A stretch of 64,000 nucleotides of DNA from CAWHJN01 sp963829705 (GTDB lineage Bacteria; Bacteroidota; Rhodothermia; Rhodothermales; BA12). The notes beneath the pieces are model-generated. The model had not been told where the DNA came from. It was given only the letters and a program-made list of their open reading frames with translations, and did no database searches. Location: NCBI GenBank assembly GCA_963829705.1, contig CAWHJN010000002.1, positions 62,001-126,000 on the forward strand, in the 5' to 3' direction. Every line of letters starts with the position of its first letter. Within the stretch, counting starts at the first letter, position 1. Positions 51,473 to 61,006 of this stretch are shown here, one piece after another. Both the position numbers and the translations under genes were made by a program.

Positions 51473-52549
51473 ATGATTCTGCTGACCGTGATCATTGCCG
51501 CCGCCCAGCTGCTGTTCTGGACGGTGTTCATCACGAACCTCGTCTACCTGCGGACGACGGCGCGGCGCGCATCCGGCGGCCCGACGCCGCGCCTGAGCGT
51601 GCTCGTGCCCGCCCGCAACGAGGAGCGCAACGTGGGTCGGCTCCTCGACGCGCTGCGCGCCCAGACGTACCCCGACGCCGAGTTCATCGTCTACGACGAC
51701 GGTTCGACCGACAAGACGGGCGAGATCGTGGCCGACTACGCCGCCGCCGACGCGCGCATCGTGGCGCTGCGTGGCAGCGGCCCCGCGCCGGGCTGGGTGG
51801 GGAAAGTCCACGCGCTCTACCAGGCCACGCGCCGTGCCACTGGCGACGTCTACCTCTTCCTCGACGCCGACGCCGACCTCCTCCACCCCGACGCGCTCGC
51901 ACACCTCGTCGCCCGGTATCAGGCGCTGCCGCCGGGCGGCGTGCTGACGGGTTTGACGAACCTGCGCTTCAGCGGCGGGCGGCTGCTGGTGAGCCTCGTT
52001 CCCCACGTCATCCTGACGGGCCTGCCGTGGATGCTGGCCCGCCGCTTCGACCGCATTCGGGCGCTGGGCGCGCTCAACGGGCAGTGCTGGATGATGGCGG
52101 CCGACCAGTACCGGGCGCTCGAACCGCACGACGCCGTGCGCGCCGAGGTGCTCGAAGACGTGGAGATCGGGCGCTACCTGCGCGGCAAGGGCATCAAGAC
52201 GTGCCTCGTGGACGTGCAACGCGAGGTGGCCATCCACATGTACCGCGACCTGGCCGATGCGTGGCAGGGCTTTCGCAAAAACGCCTACCTCATCCTCGGC
52301 GGCACGCCGCTCGCGTTCGCGGTTCTGTGGCCGTTCTACGTGCTCGTCACCGTGGTGTCGCCGCTCGTGTCCCCGTGGTTTCTGGTGTCGATCTACGGCC
52401 TCAAGCTGGCCACCGACCGCGTCTCCGGCTTTCCGCTCTGGCTGACGGCGCTCGCGCCCGTCTCGTTCGCGCTGGGTGCGTTCAACCAGCTCGATTCGGC
52501 GTGGGCACACTTCCGGCGGCGCGTCGAGTGGAAAGGGCGAAGGGTGTAG
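51473..52549 (+). CDS. family 2 glycosyltransferase (CrtQ-like), membrane-bound
   Basis: 358 residues from ATG 51473. N-terminal helix (LTVIIAAAQLLFWTVFITNL), a GT-A domain with LSVLVPARNEERNVGRLLDA, DDGSTD and DADAD metal-binding motifs, and C-terminal membrane helices (AFAVLWPFYVLVTVVSPLVS). This layout fits CrtQ-type carotenoid glycosyltransferases and related hypothetical transferases. The acceptor is unknown, and no carotenoid genes are adjacent. Confidence 0.87.
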   Translation: MILLTVIIAAAQLLFWTVFITNLVYLRTTARRASGGPTPRLSVLVPARNEERNVGRLLDALRAQTYPDAEFIVYDDGSTDKTGEIVADYAAADARIVALRGSGPAPGWVGKVHALYQATRRATGDVYLFLDADADLLHPDALAHLVARYQALPPGGVLTGLTNLRFSGGRLLVSLVPHVILTGLPWMLARRFDRIRALGALNGQCWMMAADQYRALEPHDAVRAEVLEDVEIGRYLRGKGIKTCLVDVQREVAIHMYRDLADAWQGFRKNAYLILGGTPLAFAVLWPFYVLVTVVSPLVSPWFLVSIYGLKLATDRVSGFPLWLTALAPVSFALGAFNQLDSAWAHFRRRVEWKGRRV

Positions 52550-52654
52550 AGAGGTGGTCACAGGTCGGTGTCATGGGCCACCCGTTCCCCTTCGCTCTTC
52601 ACGCTTCACTCGCCACCGCCGTATGTTTGGCATTCCCCGATGCCCTCTCAGCCC

Positions 52655-53026
52655 ATGCGTTTCGTCCTCCTTCTCGCCCTCGTCATCGCCGTCGCGGCGG
52701 TGGTGTTCGCGCTGCAAAATCCCGCCGACATCCCCGTGCGCCTCGGCCCGTACGTGGTCACCGGCTCGACGGCCATCGTGCTGCTCGTGACGTTCGCCTT
52801 CGGTGCACTCACTGGCATCCTCGCCGCCGCGCCCGGACGCTGGCGGGCGAGCCGCCGCGCCAAACTGCTGGAAAAGCAGATGAACAGCGTCGCCACGCCC
52901 GCCTCCGTCGTCGCCACGCCTGCGAAGCCCGCGGCGCTGTCACCCACGCCTGCGCCTAAAAAGACGCCTCCCGGCGACGTCGATCCGTACACGGCGCGCT
53001 TCGGGCCGCCGCCGAATCAGGTATGA
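52655..53026 (+). CDS. LapA-domain (DUF1049) inner-membrane protein
   Basis: 123 residues. Two membrane helices, the first ending in the typical ALQNPADIPVRLGPY, the second in IVLLVTFAFGALTGILAAAP, then a basic segment and a Pro/Ala-rich tail. LapA/YciS proteins assist lipopolysaccharide-synthesis control in Proteobacteria. Its stop overlaps the corA ATG (ATGA). Confidence 0.85.
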   Translation: MRFVLLLALVIAVAAVVFALQNPADIPVRLGPYVVTGSTAIVLLVTFAFGALTGILAAAPGRWRASRRAKLLEKQMNSVATPASVVATPAKPAALSPTPAPKKTPPGDVDPYTARFGPPPNQV

Positions 53027-54138
53027 AGCGTCTGCGGCCGCCCAAGCTGCTGCGTCCCGCGTATGCCGCGTCGATGGTCCGGCGGCTCGTTCGCCATCCC
53101 CAGCGCACGCAGGGCCTGCGGCCCGGCGCGGTCGTCCACGTGGGCGACGAGCAGACGCACGACGTCACGCTCTGCCTCGCCCGCTACGACGGCGCGACCC
53201 TTGAAGAGAAAACGCTGGCGAGCGTCGAAGAAGCCGTGGCGCTGCGCGAGGCACGGGAAACCGTCTGGATCAACGTCGACGGCGTCCACGACACCGCCGT
53301 CGTCGAGGCGCTGGGCGAGGGATTTGGCATCCACCCGCTGATCCAGGAAGACATCGCCAACACCACGCAGCGCGCCAAGTGCGAGGTCCACGATGGCTAC
53401 CTCTACGTGGTGCTGCCGATGCTCACCTACGAGGCCGACCACACGGTGCGCGCCGAGCAGGTGAGCCTCCTCTTCGGCGACGGCTGGATCCTGAGTTTTC
53501 TCGAAGACCCCGGCGACCTCTTCGACCCCGTCCGCGAACGGCTGCGCGTGGGGCGCGGGCGCATCCGCACGGCGGGCGCAGACTACCTCGCCTTCGCCCT
53601 CACGGACGTCATCGTGGACGGCTACTTCGTGGCGCTCGAAGGGCTGGGCGACGTCATCGAAATCCTCGAAGCCGAAACGCTCGCCGACCCCGACCAAGCC
53701 ACGCAGCAGCGCATCCTCAGCCTGCGCCGCGAACTCATCTTCATGCGCCGCTCGGCGTGGCCGGTGCGCGAGTTGCTGTCGCAGATCGACCGCTCGGAGT
53801 CGCCCCTCATCGAAGCGGACACGCGCCCGTTTTTCCGCGACACGTACGACCATGCCGTACAGGTGATCGACATCGTCGAGTCGATGCGCGATTTGATGGG
53901 CGGCTTGATGGACCTCTACATGTCGAGCCTGAGCAACCGCATGAACGAGGTGATGAAGTTTCTCACCATCGTCGGCACCATCTTCATCCCGCTCACTTTC
54001 GTCGCGGGCATCTACGGGATGAACTTCGACCGGATGCCCGAGCTGCACGCGCGGTACGGCTACCCGATCGCGGTTGCGGCGATGCTGCTGATCGCGGTGG
54101 GGCTGGTGCTGTATTTCAAGAAGCGCCGGTGGTTGTAA
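53023..54138 (+). CDS. corA: CorA-family magnesium/cobalt transporter
   Basis: 371 residues. A long cytoplasmic N-terminal domain (IHPLIQEDIANTTQRAKCEV is typical) and helical funnel precede two C-terminal membrane helices. The first ends in the selectivity motif YGMNFD (G332-M333-N334). It imports Mg2+ passively. Translationally coupled to the LapA-like gene by a 4-bp overlap. Confidence 0.95.
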   Translation: MKRLRPPKLLRPAYAASMVRRLVRHPQRTQGLRPGAVVHVGDEQTHDVTLCLARYDGATLEEKTLASVEEAVALREARETVWINVDGVHDTAVVEALGEGFGIHPLIQEDIANTTQRAKCEVHDGYLYVVLPMLTYEADHTVRAEQVSLLFGDGWILSFLEDPGDLFDPVRERLRVGRGRIRTAGADYLAFALTDVIVDGYFVALEGLGDVIEILEAETLADPDQATQQRILSLRRELIFMRRSAWPVRELLSQIDRSESPLIEADTRPFFRDTYDHAVQVIDIVESMRDLMGGLMDLYMSSLSNRMNEVMKFLTIVGTIFIPLTFVAGIYGMNFDRMPELHARYGYPIAVAAMLLIAVGLVLYFKKRRWL

Positions 54139-54274
54139 GGGACAGGCCCCGGCTGCGTCCCTACCAGCACCATCTGCGCTCCGAATCGGGTGCGATTCAT
54201 TGCCCCCTACCTACACCTGCGTTCGATTTTCTCGTTCGTTCTGCATTCCGACTTCCGCGTTCCCACTTTCAACC

Positions 54275-55207
54275 ATGCCCAAGCCGCCCCCTCTTCTGCC
54301 CGGCAGCCGCGTCCTCGTCGTCGCCCCCGGCAGCGCGCCGCGCGATGCGGCCCGGCTCGAAAAAGGCCTCGCAGCACTGACGGCCCGTGGGTTTGAGGTC
54401 GAGACGCTCCGGTCGGATTTCGCGCCGCACGGTTTTCTGGCGGGCCCCGATGCCGTCCGCATCGACGAGTTCAACCGCGCCCTCGCCCACCCGACGGCCA
54501 CCGCCATTTTCTGCGTGCGCGGCGGCTACGGGGCGCTCCGGCTCCTGCCGTACCTCGACTACGACGCGGCGCGGCGGCATCCCAAGCTGCTCGTCGGCTA
54601 CAGCGACATCACCGCGCTGCACCTCGCGCTGTGGGAAAAAGCCCGCCTGCCCGGCCTCTCAGGCCCGATGGTGGCCGTCGAGTGGGACGCGATGGACACC
54701 CTCAGCGAAGACCTGTTCTGGCACCTCGCGCGCGGCGGCACGGGCCCGGTCGTCGGGCCGGGCGGCGAGGCACTCGAAGGCGTGCGCGACGGCGACGCCG
54801 AGGGCGTACTGCTCGGCGGCAACCTGAGTCTGGTGGCCCGCCTCATCGGCACGCCGTACCTGCCGGATCTGACGGGCGCGATCCTGTTTCTCGAAGAAGT
54901 GGGCGAAGAGCCGTACCGGGTGGACGGGCTGCTGGCGCACCTCAAACTCGCGGGCATCCTCGACTCGCTGGGTGGGCTGGTACTGGGCGGCTTCACCGAG
55001 AGCGAACCGTCCCCCGACCGCCCGTTCCTGCCCCTCGACACGATTGTGAACGACTACACGCGCGACCTGAACCTCCCGGTGGCGCGCGGGCTCGTCTACG
55101 GGCATTTCCCCGTCAAAAACACGCTGCCCGTCGGCGTGCGCGCTCGGTTGCAGGTGCGCGGCGAAACCGCATCGCTGGATATTCTGGAAAACGTGGTAGA
55201 CGGCTGA
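54275..55207 (+). CDS. LD-carboxypeptidase (peptidase S66)
   Basis: 310 residues. The nucleophile is S110 in LVGYSDITAL; CVRGGYGALRLLPYLD and the C-terminal GLVYGHFPVKNTLPVG (His) complete the Ser-Glu-His site of LdcA/MccF enzymes. It trims L,D-linked muropeptides in recycling, or in MccF detoxifies microcin. No microcin genes are near, so muropeptide recycling is more likely. Confidence 0.92.
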   Translation: MPKPPPLLPGSRVLVVAPGSAPRDAARLEKGLAALTARGFEVETLRSDFAPHGFLAGPDAVRIDEFNRALAHPTATAIFCVRGGYGALRLLPYLDYDAARRHPKLLVGYSDITALHLALWEKARLPGLSGPMVAVEWDAMDTLSEDLFWHLARGGTGPVVGPGGEALEGVRDGDAEGVLLGGNLSLVARLIGTPYLPDLTGAILFLEEVGEEPYRVDGLLAHLKLAGILDSLGGLVLGGFTESEPSPDRPFLPLDTIVNDYTRDLNLPVARGLVYGHFPVKNTLPVGVRARLQVRGETASLDILENVVDG

Positions 55208-55211
55208 TTCA

Positions 55212-55517
55212 TCACCCTTCGATCTGCGTGACGAGTTCGATTTCGCGCAGCACGTTTTGCACGCGGAAGCACGCCTCGAATTCGCCTTCGTAGACGTTCG
55301 ATTTTCCCTCGGTGTGCACCGTCCACGCGTGGCGCTCGGCCTCGGCGTACGAACAGCCCGTGGCCTTGACGACCTGGAAGATGACCTCCTCGAACGTGTG
55401 GATGTCGTCGTTGAAGAGGAGGACGCGCCACGGCAACTGCACCTTTTCGGCCACGTCGGCCTCTACTTCGGGCGCGGCGAGCGTGCCGGGGCGGGCAGCA
55501 TGGGGAAACCGTTCCAT
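55212..55517 (-). CDS. clpS: ATP-dependent Clp protease adaptor ClpS
   Basis: 101 residues from ATG 55517. The N-degron pocket reads PWRVLLFNDDIHTFEEVIFQ, then VVKATGCSYAEAERHAWTVH and the closing strand CFRVQNVLREIEL. It delivers N-end-rule substrates to ClpAP. Its ATG overlaps the purS stop (ATGA). Confidence 0.93.
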   Translation of the reverse strand: MERFPHAARPGTLAAPEVEADVAEKVQLPWRVLLFNDDIHTFEEVIFQVVKATGCSYAEAERHAWTVHTEGKSNVYEGEFEACFRVQNVLREIELVTQIEG

Positions 55518-55765
55518 CAGCCTTTTTCGAGCGTGAACGAAAAATCTTCCATGACGGGGTTGGCCAGCACCTTCTCGCACAGCTCGCGCGCCATGCGCTC
55601 GGCCTCTTCGGGGCTATCGGTGTCGAGCGCGACCTCGGCGTACTTGCCGATGCGGACGCTCTCGACACGGTCGTAGCCAAGCGTCTGCACGGCGTGGTGG
55701 ACGGCCTTGCCCTGCGGGTCGAGGATGGAGGGGCGGAGCGTGACCTGGATGTGAGCGGTGAACAT
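55517..55765 (-). CDS. purS: phosphoribosylformylglycinamidine synthase subunit PurS
   Basis: 82 residues. FTAHIQVTLRPSILDPQGKA, QTLGYDRVESVRIGKY and CEKVLANPVMEDFSF are the PurS signature. It bridges PurL and PurQ in purine synthesis; neither partner is in the window. Its frame overlaps clpS, an unusual pairing with no obvious functional link. Confidence 0.93.
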   Translation of the reverse strand: MFTAHIQVTLRPSILDPQGKAVHHAVQTLGYDRVESVRIGKYAEVALDTDSPEEAERMARELCEKVLANPVMEDFSFTLEKG

Positions 55766-55771
55766 GGACGA

Positions 55772-56563
55772 TCAGATGGGTTCGGGGCCGGCCTCGCGGA
55801 TGGCGCGCAACAGCCGCACGCCCGCCATCGAGATGCCGATGCTGAGGTAGACGATGAGCGACACGAGCAGCCCCACGCCGTACCACGTGAGCACGAGGAT
55901 GAAGCCGACGAGGTAGAGGATAAAGCGGCGCGGGTGGCTCCGCACATACGACGCCGACGGGCGCGGACCGGCATCGAACGGCACCGTGGACACCATTAGC
56001 CCGGCGAGTACCACGACGACGGGGATCATCCACGTCACTTTTTCGACGGCGTAGCCGTTCTCGCGCAGCAGGATGATGTTGACGACGACGGCCACCACAC
56101 AGGCCGCCTGCATCGGGATGGGCAGGCCGGTGAAATAGCCCTTCTTCTCGCCGTCGAACGAGATGTTGAAGCGCGCCAGCCGCACCGCGCCGCAGATGGC
56201 GGGCAGCGCCGAGACGATGACACCGAACATCCGGAACTCGCTGAGGGCGAACGTCCACAGGAGAAACGCCGGTGCCACGCCGAACGAGACGATGTCCGCC
56301 AGCGAATCCAATTCGACGCCGAAGAGCGACTGCGAATTCGTCAGGCGGGCCATCATGCCGTCGAGCAGGTCGAAAAAGCCCGCGAGCACGATGAGCCAGC
56401 ACGCCTGCTCGTACTGCCCCTGCGCCGTCTGCGTGATGGCGACGAACCCGCTGAAGAGGTTCATCAGGGTGAAAAACGACGGAACGGCGGCGGGCGGGAT
56501 GCGCCGCGTCACCAGCCGCCGCAGCCGCCGGGGCCGTTCTGCGCGCGTTCGGGGCCGGTTCAT
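55772..56563 (-). CDS. pssA: phosphatidylserine synthase
   Basis: 263 residues, about eight membrane helices. The CDP-alcohol phosphatidyltransferase motif D-G-x2-A-R-x8-G-x3-D-x3-D is present in FDLLDGMMARLTNSQSLFG followed by VELDSLADIVSFG. It makes phosphatidylserine from CDP-diacylglycerol and serine. Its ATG overlaps the psd stop by 4 bp, so synthesis and decarboxylation are coupled. Confidence 0.94.
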   Translation of the reverse strand: MNRPRTRAERPRRLRRLVTRRIPPAAVPSFFTLMNLFSGFVAITQTAQGQYEQACWLIVLAGFFDLLDGMMARLTNSQSLFGVELDSLADIVSFGVAPAFLLWTFALSEFRMFGVIVSALPAICGAVRLARFNISFDGEKKGYFTGLPIPMQAACVVAVVVNIILLRENGYAVEKVTWMIPVVVVLAGLMVSTVPFDAGPRPSASYVRSHPRRFILYLVGFILVLTWYGVGLLVSLIVYLSIGISMAGVRLLRAIREAGPEPI

Positions 56564-57279
56564 GCCAGTTCGATGGCGAGAGGCTCGGTCTCTTCAGGTG
56601 CCTCGGTGTCGGTCATGCGGTCCGGGAAGCGCCCGATGACGGTGATGCCCGCCTGCACGATGTCGCCGACTTTGGCGCTGATCTGCACACTCGGCGGCAC
56701 GAGCACGTCCATGCGCGAGCCGAACTTGACGATGCCGAAGCGCTCGCCCGCCCGCACGCGGTCGCCCACGGTGATGTGGTAGACGATGCGCCGTGCCACC
56801 GCTCCCGCGATCTGCTTGAACAAAACACGGTGGCCCGACGGATGCAGCAGCCCCAGTTGCGACCGCTCGTTCTTCTCGCTCGCCTTCGGGTGCCACGCCA
56901 CGAGGTAATCGCCCGACACGTACTCGTCGAACTCGATCACGCCCGTCGCGGGCGCGCGGTTGACGTGAACGTTGAGCGGCGACAGGAAGATGGATACCTG
57001 CTTGGCCGGGCCTTTGATGTACAGCGGCTCGTTGGCTACATCCTCGACGAGCACCACGCGCCCGTCGGCGGGCGAGAGCAGCAGGTTGCCGGAAGCGGCT
57101 TCGTCGGGTGGCGTCCGGACGGGGTCGCGGAAGAAGTACAGCGTGAAGCCGATGGCCACGAGGGCCAGGGCGATGAGCAGCGCCGACCACGGCGGCCCCA
57201 GCCACACGCCCAGCGCAATGAGCACGACGGCCAGCACGGTGACGGCGGCGATGATCGGATATCCTTCGCGGGCAAACAC
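56560..57279 (-). CDS. psd: phosphatidylserine decarboxylase
   Basis: 239 residues, the short bacterial form (PSD-A, as in Bacteroidota and archaea). Two N-terminal helices are followed by PVRTPPDEAASGNLLLSPAD and IFLSPLNVHVNRAPATGVIE. The self-cleavage site is KFGSRMDVLVP, where the serine becomes the pyruvoyl group. It makes phosphatidylethanolamine and forms an operon with pssA. Confidence 0.94.
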   Translation of the reverse strand: MFAREGYPIIAAVTVLAVVLIALGVWLGPPWSALLIALALVAIGFTLYFFRDPVRTPPDEAASGNLLLSPADGRVVLVEDVANEPLYIKGPAKQVSIFLSPLNVHVNRAPATGVIEFDEYVSGDYLVAWHPKASEKNERSQLGLLHPSGHRVLFKQIAGAVARRIVYHITVGDRVRAGERFGIVKFGSRMDVLVPPSVQISAKVGDIVQAGITVIGRFPDRMTDTEAPEETEPLAIELA

Positions 57280-57410
57280 GGCGGGCGGGGTCGGGTGGGG
57301 AAAGAGGAAAGCTACGACGGACGCGCTGCCTCAGCCGTCTGTATGCCGTAACGGCTCCTTTCTTCGCTTCGGTCAGGCGCGCACTGCGGCGACGGGCATG
57401 GCGCGGGGCG

Positions 57411-58343
57411 CTATTTGCGCGTGACCGTCTGCGTTTGCTTCATCGACACGAGCATGTGCATGACGGCCTTCTCGGTGCCGCCCGTCATGCCCGCCATGTC
57501 CATCTGCGCCGACATCGTCATGTCCGAAGTCGTCTCCTGCTCGCCCGTCGCGGCGTCGTAGACGATGCCAATGGTGCCGGTGCCTTCCATGTCGAGCTGG
57601 AACGGCATCCCGTTGCCCTGCATCGCCGCCGTCACGGTCATCGGGCCGCTGTACCGCGCGGTGGTGCCCTCGACGGATTCGACGGTGAAGGTCGCCTGCA
57701 TCGTCATGTCGCCCATGCCCGCCATCGGGGCGGAGAAGTCGACGTCGAACGTGTCGCCCGGCCCGACGGCTGTTTCGGGCAGCATCCGGAGGCTCGTGCT
57801 CAACATCTGCTCGAACAGGGTTTCGTCGAACATCCCTTCGAGCGCTGCGCGCTGCCGGGCGCGCGTCTCTTCGTCGTCGCCGTCGAGCATGGCGTCGATC
57901 ACCTCGTCGAGGTTCTGCACGCGCAGGCTATCGCCCTCGACGCGAAACACGATGGACTGCCCGATCAGGGTGTTCTGCCCCGGCCCGGGCATCGTGGAGT
58001 TGTCGGGATCGGCGCTGTCGTAGGTCATCTCGTTCTGGCCGGGCATGTGCATCTTCATCGCCATGCGGTCGGTCGTCGTGGTGACGCGCTTGCCCGTGGC
58101 GTCGGTTTCGACGGTGAGCGTGGCGTCGATGGTCTGCGCCATCTGCATCTCCTGCATCATCGCGCCCATCGAGGACGCCATCGTGGAGTCGTCCGTCTCG
58201 ACGCTCATCACCATCGTCATGTCCTGCACGGTGGTGGAGGCGAAGGTGCCGTCCATCGGGAACGGCGTGAGGGTCACTTTCTGCGCGAACAGCGCGGGAG
58301 CCGCCAGCAGCAGCGCGGCGAGGAGCAGGGTACGTCGGGGCAT
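57411..58343 (-). CDS. secreted DUF6263-like hypothetical protein, methionine-rich
   Basis: 310 residues with a signal peptide (RTLLLAALLLAAPALFAQ). Many methionines occur in the mature part (MVMSVETDDSTMASSMGAMM, MKMHMPGQNEM). The layout fits DUF6263, a Bacteroidota family of unknown function, with a helical insert around AMLDGDDEETRARQRAALEG and a conserved LPETAVGPGDTFDVDF strand. A metal-binding role for the Met clusters is only a guess. Confidence 0.7.
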   Translation of the reverse strand: MPRRTLLLAALLLAAPALFAQKVTLTPFPMDGTFASTTVQDMTMVMSVETDDSTMASSMGAMMQEMQMAQTIDATLTVETDATGKRVTTTTDRMAMKMHMPGQNEMTYDSADPDNSTMPGPGQNTLIGQSIVFRVEGDSLRVQNLDEVIDAMLDGDDEETRARQRAALEGMFDETLFEQMLSTSLRMLPETAVGPGDTFDVDFSAPMAGMGDMTMQATFTVESVEGTTARYSGPMTVTAAMQGNGMPFQLDMEGTGTIGIVYDAATGEQETTSDMTMSAQMDMAGMTGGTEKAVMHMLVSMKQTQTVTRK

Positions 58344-58454
58344 GAGGAGGTATACCGTGCGAGGGTACAGGGTGCGGGAAGCGAGGGAAGACGAGCCGAG
58401 CAGAGGAGGCCAGGTTTCGGCACCTCCCCCTTTCCCCATCGCTAGGAACCCAAT

Positions 58455-59153
58455 TCAGTCCCGGCGGCCGAGCAGGCGCAGCAGGAAGAGGAAGAGGTTG
58501 ACGAAGTCGAGGTAGAGCGAGAGTGCGCCCAGGATGGCGAGCCGGGCGATGGTGGCCTCGCCCTCGACCTCGTAGCCCATGTTCTTGATCTTCTGCGTGT
58601 CGTAGGCCGTCAACCCCACGAACAGCAGCACGCCGATGATGGAGATGAGAAAGTCCATCGGTCCGCTGCCGAGGAAGAGGTTGACCACCATGGCGATGAT
58701 GAGCCCGATGAGGCCCATGAACAGGTACGTGCCCCAGCCCGACATGTCGCGCTTCGTCGTCATGCCCCACGCGCTCACCGACGCGAACATCAGCGAGGAG
58801 ATCACGAACACCGACGCCACCGACGCGCCCGTGTACGCCAGCAGCACGACGGAAAGCGTGACGCCGTTGAGGGCCGAGTACAGCAGAAACAGCGCCGAGG
58901 CCGTCTGCGTCGACATCGTCATCACGCGGGCCGACAGGTACCACACGAGGCCGAGTTCGGCGATGATGAGGCCGAAGAACAGGATGGGGTTGCCGATGAC
59001 CGTGTTGAGCATGAACGGCGACGACACCGTCAAGAGCGCCACCACGGCGGTGACGAGCAGCCCGGCGAACATCCAGCCGTAGACGCGCGCGAGCAGCGTT
59101 TTCGGCGCGGCCTCGGCGCGGGCGCCCTCGTACGAGCGAGAAGAAGAAAGCAT
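58455..59153 (-). CDS. Bax inhibitor-1/YccA family membrane protein
   Basis: 232 residues from ATG 59153 with seven helices. TLLARVYGWMFAGLLVTAVV, the AYTGASVASVFVISSLMFAS segment and LTAYDTQKIKNM with EGEATIARLAILGALSLYLD are diagnostic. Bacterial members are pH-gated calcium leak channels or modulators of FtsH. Confidence 0.93.
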   Translation of the reverse strand: MLSSSRSYEGARAEAAPKTLLARVYGWMFAGLLVTAVVALLTVSSPFMLNTVIGNPILFFGLIIAELGLVWYLSARVMTMSTQTASALFLLYSALNGVTLSVVLLAYTGASVASVFVISSLMFASVSAWGMTTKRDMSGWGTYLFMGLIGLIIAMVVNLFLGSGPMDFLISIIGVLLFVGLTAYDTQKIKNMGYEVEGEATIARLAILGALSLYLDFVNLFLFLLRLLGRRD

Positions 59154-59387
59154 GGTCGGGAGAGGGTTTACGTCGGGGAGAACGCCGGGCGTCTCGGAAA
59201 AACATCCGGCGAAGCGGCGAATTCGACGGCTGTGAGAAAGATTCCACCGGGCACCCGGCCGGCTCATCCCTCCGCCGACCCATCAGCGCCTTCGCGCATT
59301 TCCAACTTTCGCACGCCCGGAAACGTCTGCATCTTTCTGCACGTCCCGTTCCGACTTCCGCGTTTCCCGTTCCGCATTCCGCGTTCC

Positions 59388-60080
59388 ATGTACACCCAGC
59401 ACTACCCCGCGCCCCAGGGCGACCTGTTCGCGCCCTGGCCCACGACGCTTCGCTACGTCATCGTCGAGGGCGTCATCGGGGCGGGCAAGACGACGCTCGC
59501 CCGCAAGCTCGCCGCGCGCTACGGCGGGCGGCTCGTGCTGGAGCGCTTCGAGGAAAACCCGTTCCTGGCGCGCTTCTACGCCGACGCCGACCGCTGGGCG
59601 TTCCAGACGCAGCTCACCTTCCTGGCCGACCGCTTCAAGCAGCAGAAAGAACTGCTCGAAGGCGACCTCTTCCACGCCTTCACCGTCAGCGACTACGCCT
59701 TCGACAAAGACCGCATCTTCGCCCACCGGACGCTCAGCGGCGACGAACTGCAGCTCTACGAGACGCTCTTCGCGCTCATGCAGCCCGCCACGCCGCGCCC
59801 CGACCTCGTCGTCTACCTCCAGTCGTCGCCCGAGCGGCTCATGCAGAACATCGCCCGGCGCGGGCGTGAATACGAGGCCGAAATGGACCCGGACTACATC
59901 CTGAAACTGCACGAGGCGTACAACGACTTTTTCCGTCGCTACACCAAGAGCCCGCTGCTCGTCGTTCAGGTGGCCGACGCCGACTTCGTCGCCCGCCCCG
60001 CCCTCGCCGACGCCATCCTCACCCGCATCGTCGCCGGTGAACACACGGGCACCGCCACGCTCAACCCGCTCGACGCCTGA
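59388..60080 (+). CDS. deoxynucleoside kinase
   Basis: 230 residues. P-loop VEGVIGAGKTTLARKLA, LERFEENPFLARFYADADRW, the base-binding FQTQLTFLADRFKQ, DYAFDKDRIFA (DRS-like) and the LID region NIARRGREYEAEMDPDYI match the dGK/dAK-type bacterial deoxynucleoside kinases used in nucleoside salvage. It overlaps the next ATG by one base (TGATG). Confidence 0.92.
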   Translation: MYTQHYPAPQGDLFAPWPTTLRYVIVEGVIGAGKTTLARKLAARYGGRLVLERFEENPFLARFYADADRWAFQTQLTFLADRFKQQKELLEGDLFHAFTVSDYAFDKDRIFAHRTLSGDELQLYETLFALMQPATPRPDLVVYLQSSPERLMQNIARRGREYEAEMDPDYILKLHEAYNDFFRRYTKSPLLVVQVADADFVARPALADAILTRIVAGEHTGTATLNPLDA

Positions 60081-60286
60081 TGGTCATCCGTTTCCTGCTG
60101 CTGGTGCTGCTGGCGTACTTCGTCCTCCGCACCGTCCGCAACCTGGCGCGCGCCATGCGCTCGAACGGCGCGCCCGTCGCGCCCCGGCCGGCGTCGCGCG
60201 TGCAGCCCACGCGCCCGCCCGGCGAGCCCGTCCGCCGCAACGTGTTCGAGGACGAAGTCGAGGACGCGCGCTTCCGGGATTTGTAG
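60080..60286 (+). CDS. small membrane protein, DUF4834-like
   Basis: 68 residues. One N-terminal helix (IRFLLLVLLAYFVLRTVRNL), a Pro/Arg-rich linker and an acidic tail (NVFEDEVEDARFRDL). The pattern resembles the single-pass DUF4834 proteins of Bacteroidota. Coupled to the kinase gene. Confidence 0.65.
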   Translation: MVIRFLLLVLLAYFVLRTVRNLARAMRSNGAPVAPRPASRVQPTRPPGEPVRRNVFEDEVEDARFRDL

Positions 60287-60289
60287 GAG

Positions 60290-60437
60290 GAGGGCCTGCG
60301 GAGGCGGTAGCTTCACGCGCCACGGCGTCCCCCTCTGGATCGAGCTTTCGTTCGTCGCAAGCAGGCATTACCGCTTGAAAACGAGCGAGATAGACCGTAT
60401 CGTGCAGGCGTGTTATCCGGAATCAGAATCCGCCTAA
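60290..60437 (+). pseudogene. truncated cassette-like gene
   Basis: An open frame without a start, whose last 44 codons read GGSFTRHGVPLWIELSFVAS, then RHYRLKTSEIDRIVQACYPE and SESA. The TAA stop (60435-60437) is embedded in GCCTAAC, the left core of an attC, exactly as in the cassette array. The 5' part is missing and the family unknown. Confidence 0.45.
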
Positions 60438-60599
60438 CCGCCCAAGCATCTGTATTATACCCCCTTTCGAGTTGGCACGTATTGAGATTCACAGACGCAC
60501 CCAGAGAGTTGTGGGCCCTCACGTCATCGCATTGATCACTACTGGTCGGAATGGGTGGACTTCCGTTCTGGGTCTCCCCAAAACCACATCCAGACGATC

Positions 60600-61006
60600 C
60601 GCAATGGCTGGCACGGAACTCTCATCTGGACAGTTGCTGTCGCATTCATCCTACTCGAGGCGCCATTATTTCGAGCAGTCTGCGGCAGCTGCGTAGCGGA
60701 GAAGTTCCAATGGTAATTGATCAGGAGGGCCTTGATGATCGGCGCCTTGGCGCAGGCGTAATAGCGTGGTCACAAATGGACGAGGTACGAAAAGTCACCA
60801 CAGAGGCGGCAGCCAAGTGTTGCTTAAGCGAAGGATGGAGAAGATGTGATGCGACAGACTTCGTTTTCACGTCGTTTGGGGTGGAGACTCACGCGTCGCT
60901 TCAATTCTGCCGATGTCTCGATTTCAAGCTGTCTGGGCTTAATACTCTGCCGTTAAGTTGTACGCTCTCATACACGCACAGCTTTCCGAAAGGCCACAGC
61001 GGCTGA
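60600..61006 (+). pseudogene. STM3941-like membrane protein, frameshifted
   Basis: The first part reads a membrane helix in one frame (GTLIWTVAVAFILLEAPLFR) that stops near 60715. The continuation is in another frame (LRQLRSGEVPMVIDQEGLDD, then RRLGAGVIAWSQMDEVRKV) to TGA 61004-61006. Helix followed by P.l.id..Gi.d.....G.I.W..i..v is the layout of STM3941-type PH-like membrane proteins. An attC-like site begins at its stop. Confidence 0.5.
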
